A stretch of DNA of 15,050 nucleotides. Origin: Anaerolineaceae bacterium UBA5365 (GTDB lineage Bacteria; Chloroflexota; Anaerolineae; Anaerolineales; Anaerolineaceae). Position 1 is the first letter of the stretch. Each line of letters opens with the position of its first letter. Made by a program: the position numbers and the translations under genes. Where the stretch lies: positions 929-15,978 of the forward strand of contig DHPL01000035.1 of assembly GCA_002407905.1 (NCBI GenBank), given 5' to 3'. The notes beneath the pieces were generated by a model. It was not told the origin of the DNA, ran no database searches, and was given only the letters and a program-made list of their open reading frames with translations. Shown piece by piece: positions 14,862 to 15,050 of this stretch.

Positions 14862-15050
14862 CTACCTGAACAAATCGCGCGAGCGCTCGCGCACCAGTTC
14901 GCTTGCCTGCCCCTCGCGCAAGGCATACGGAAAGCCGCGCGCCAGGACCACGGGAGTGCCTTCGTTGGCCTGGCCCATCATCAAGGATGCGGCAGCAGCC
15001 AGTTCATCGGCAGCGGCAATGGTTGTCACGCGCAGTTTGTAATCGTTCAT
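14862..15050 (-). CDS. cofE: C-terminal end of CofE, coenzyme F420-0:L-glutamate ligase (cut by window edge)
   Basis: The last 62 residues of an F420 gamma-glutamyl ligase are visible; the enzyme (about 250 residues) adds glutamates to F420-0. Recognisable parts are ADELAAAASLMMGQANEGTPVVLARG (about 14-39 of the visible part), matching the family's DxxAxAAxLVMGxAxExxPVVxxRG, and a C-terminus ending in RDLFR. The ATG at the edge (15048-15050) is probably an internal Met, because the protein would otherwise be far too short. The assignment rests on this C-terminal motif and on cofD following 4 nt later. Confidence 0.85.
   Translation of the reverse strand: MNDYKLRVTTIAAADELAAAASLMMGQANEGTPVVLARGFPYALREGQASELVRERSRDLFR

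Noticed and set aside
1..15050. CRISPR array, insertion sequence, phage or tRNA-linked integration
   Set aside because: I found no spaced direct repeats, transposase or integrase frames, or tRNA-like sequence. Composition and gene packing look uniform, so there is no sign of recent insertion within the window.

Overview
All genes in this 15 kb window lie on the minus strand, so transcription runs from the right edge to the left. The cluster is tightly packed, with repeated 4-base stop/start overlaps (TGA inside ATGA or TTGA). The base composition looks moderately GC-rich. F420 biosynthesis genes, a CBS-containing family II pyrophosphatase, several molybdenum hydroxylase subunits and a glmS ribozyme together suggest a bacterium outside Proteobacteria. 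A Chloroflexota (Anaerolineae-like) genome is my best guess, with a GC-rich Firmicute as the alternative. This is inference from gene content; there is no rRNA in the window.

Right to left (5' to 3' on the minus strand):
(1) Coenzyme F420 block: the end of cofE (14862-15050, cut by the window edge), cofD (13910-14857), cofC (13266-13913) and a luciferase-like F420-dependent oxidoreductase (12272-13273).
(2) A hotdog-fold thioesterase (11805-12272).
(3) First molybdenum hydroxylase: a divergent FAD-type subunit (11051-11815) and a 967-residue protein carrying [2Fe-2S] and molybdopterin domains (8151-11054).
(4) A CBS-domain Mn-dependent inorganic pyrophosphatase (6768-8150).
(5) The XdhC-type cofactor chaperone (6004-6771).
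(6) Second molybdenum hydroxylase: a fused FAD + [2Fe-2S] subunit (4569-5984) and a 738-residue molybdopterin subunit (2356-4572).
(7) A MocA-like molybdopterin cytidylyltransferase (1749-2345).
(8) A separate unit: a promoter, a glmS ribozyme (about 1522-1711) and glmS (1-1512, cut by the left edge).

Blocks 1-7 look like one long operon. It joins the last steps of F420 synthesis to two different molybdenum hydroxylases, their cofactor maturation (MocA, XdhC), and a pyrophosphatase that could remove the PPi released by CofC and MocA. The substrate is not evident. The most interesting points are the combination of F420 and molybdenum hydroxylase genes in one transcription unit, the mirror-image domain fusions of the two hydroxylases, the divergent FAD subunit, and a glmS ribozyme with about 38 nt of extra hairpins in its core. 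No stretch longer than about 240 bases lacks a gene. I see no tRNA, rRNA, CRISPR, insertion sequence or attachment site.
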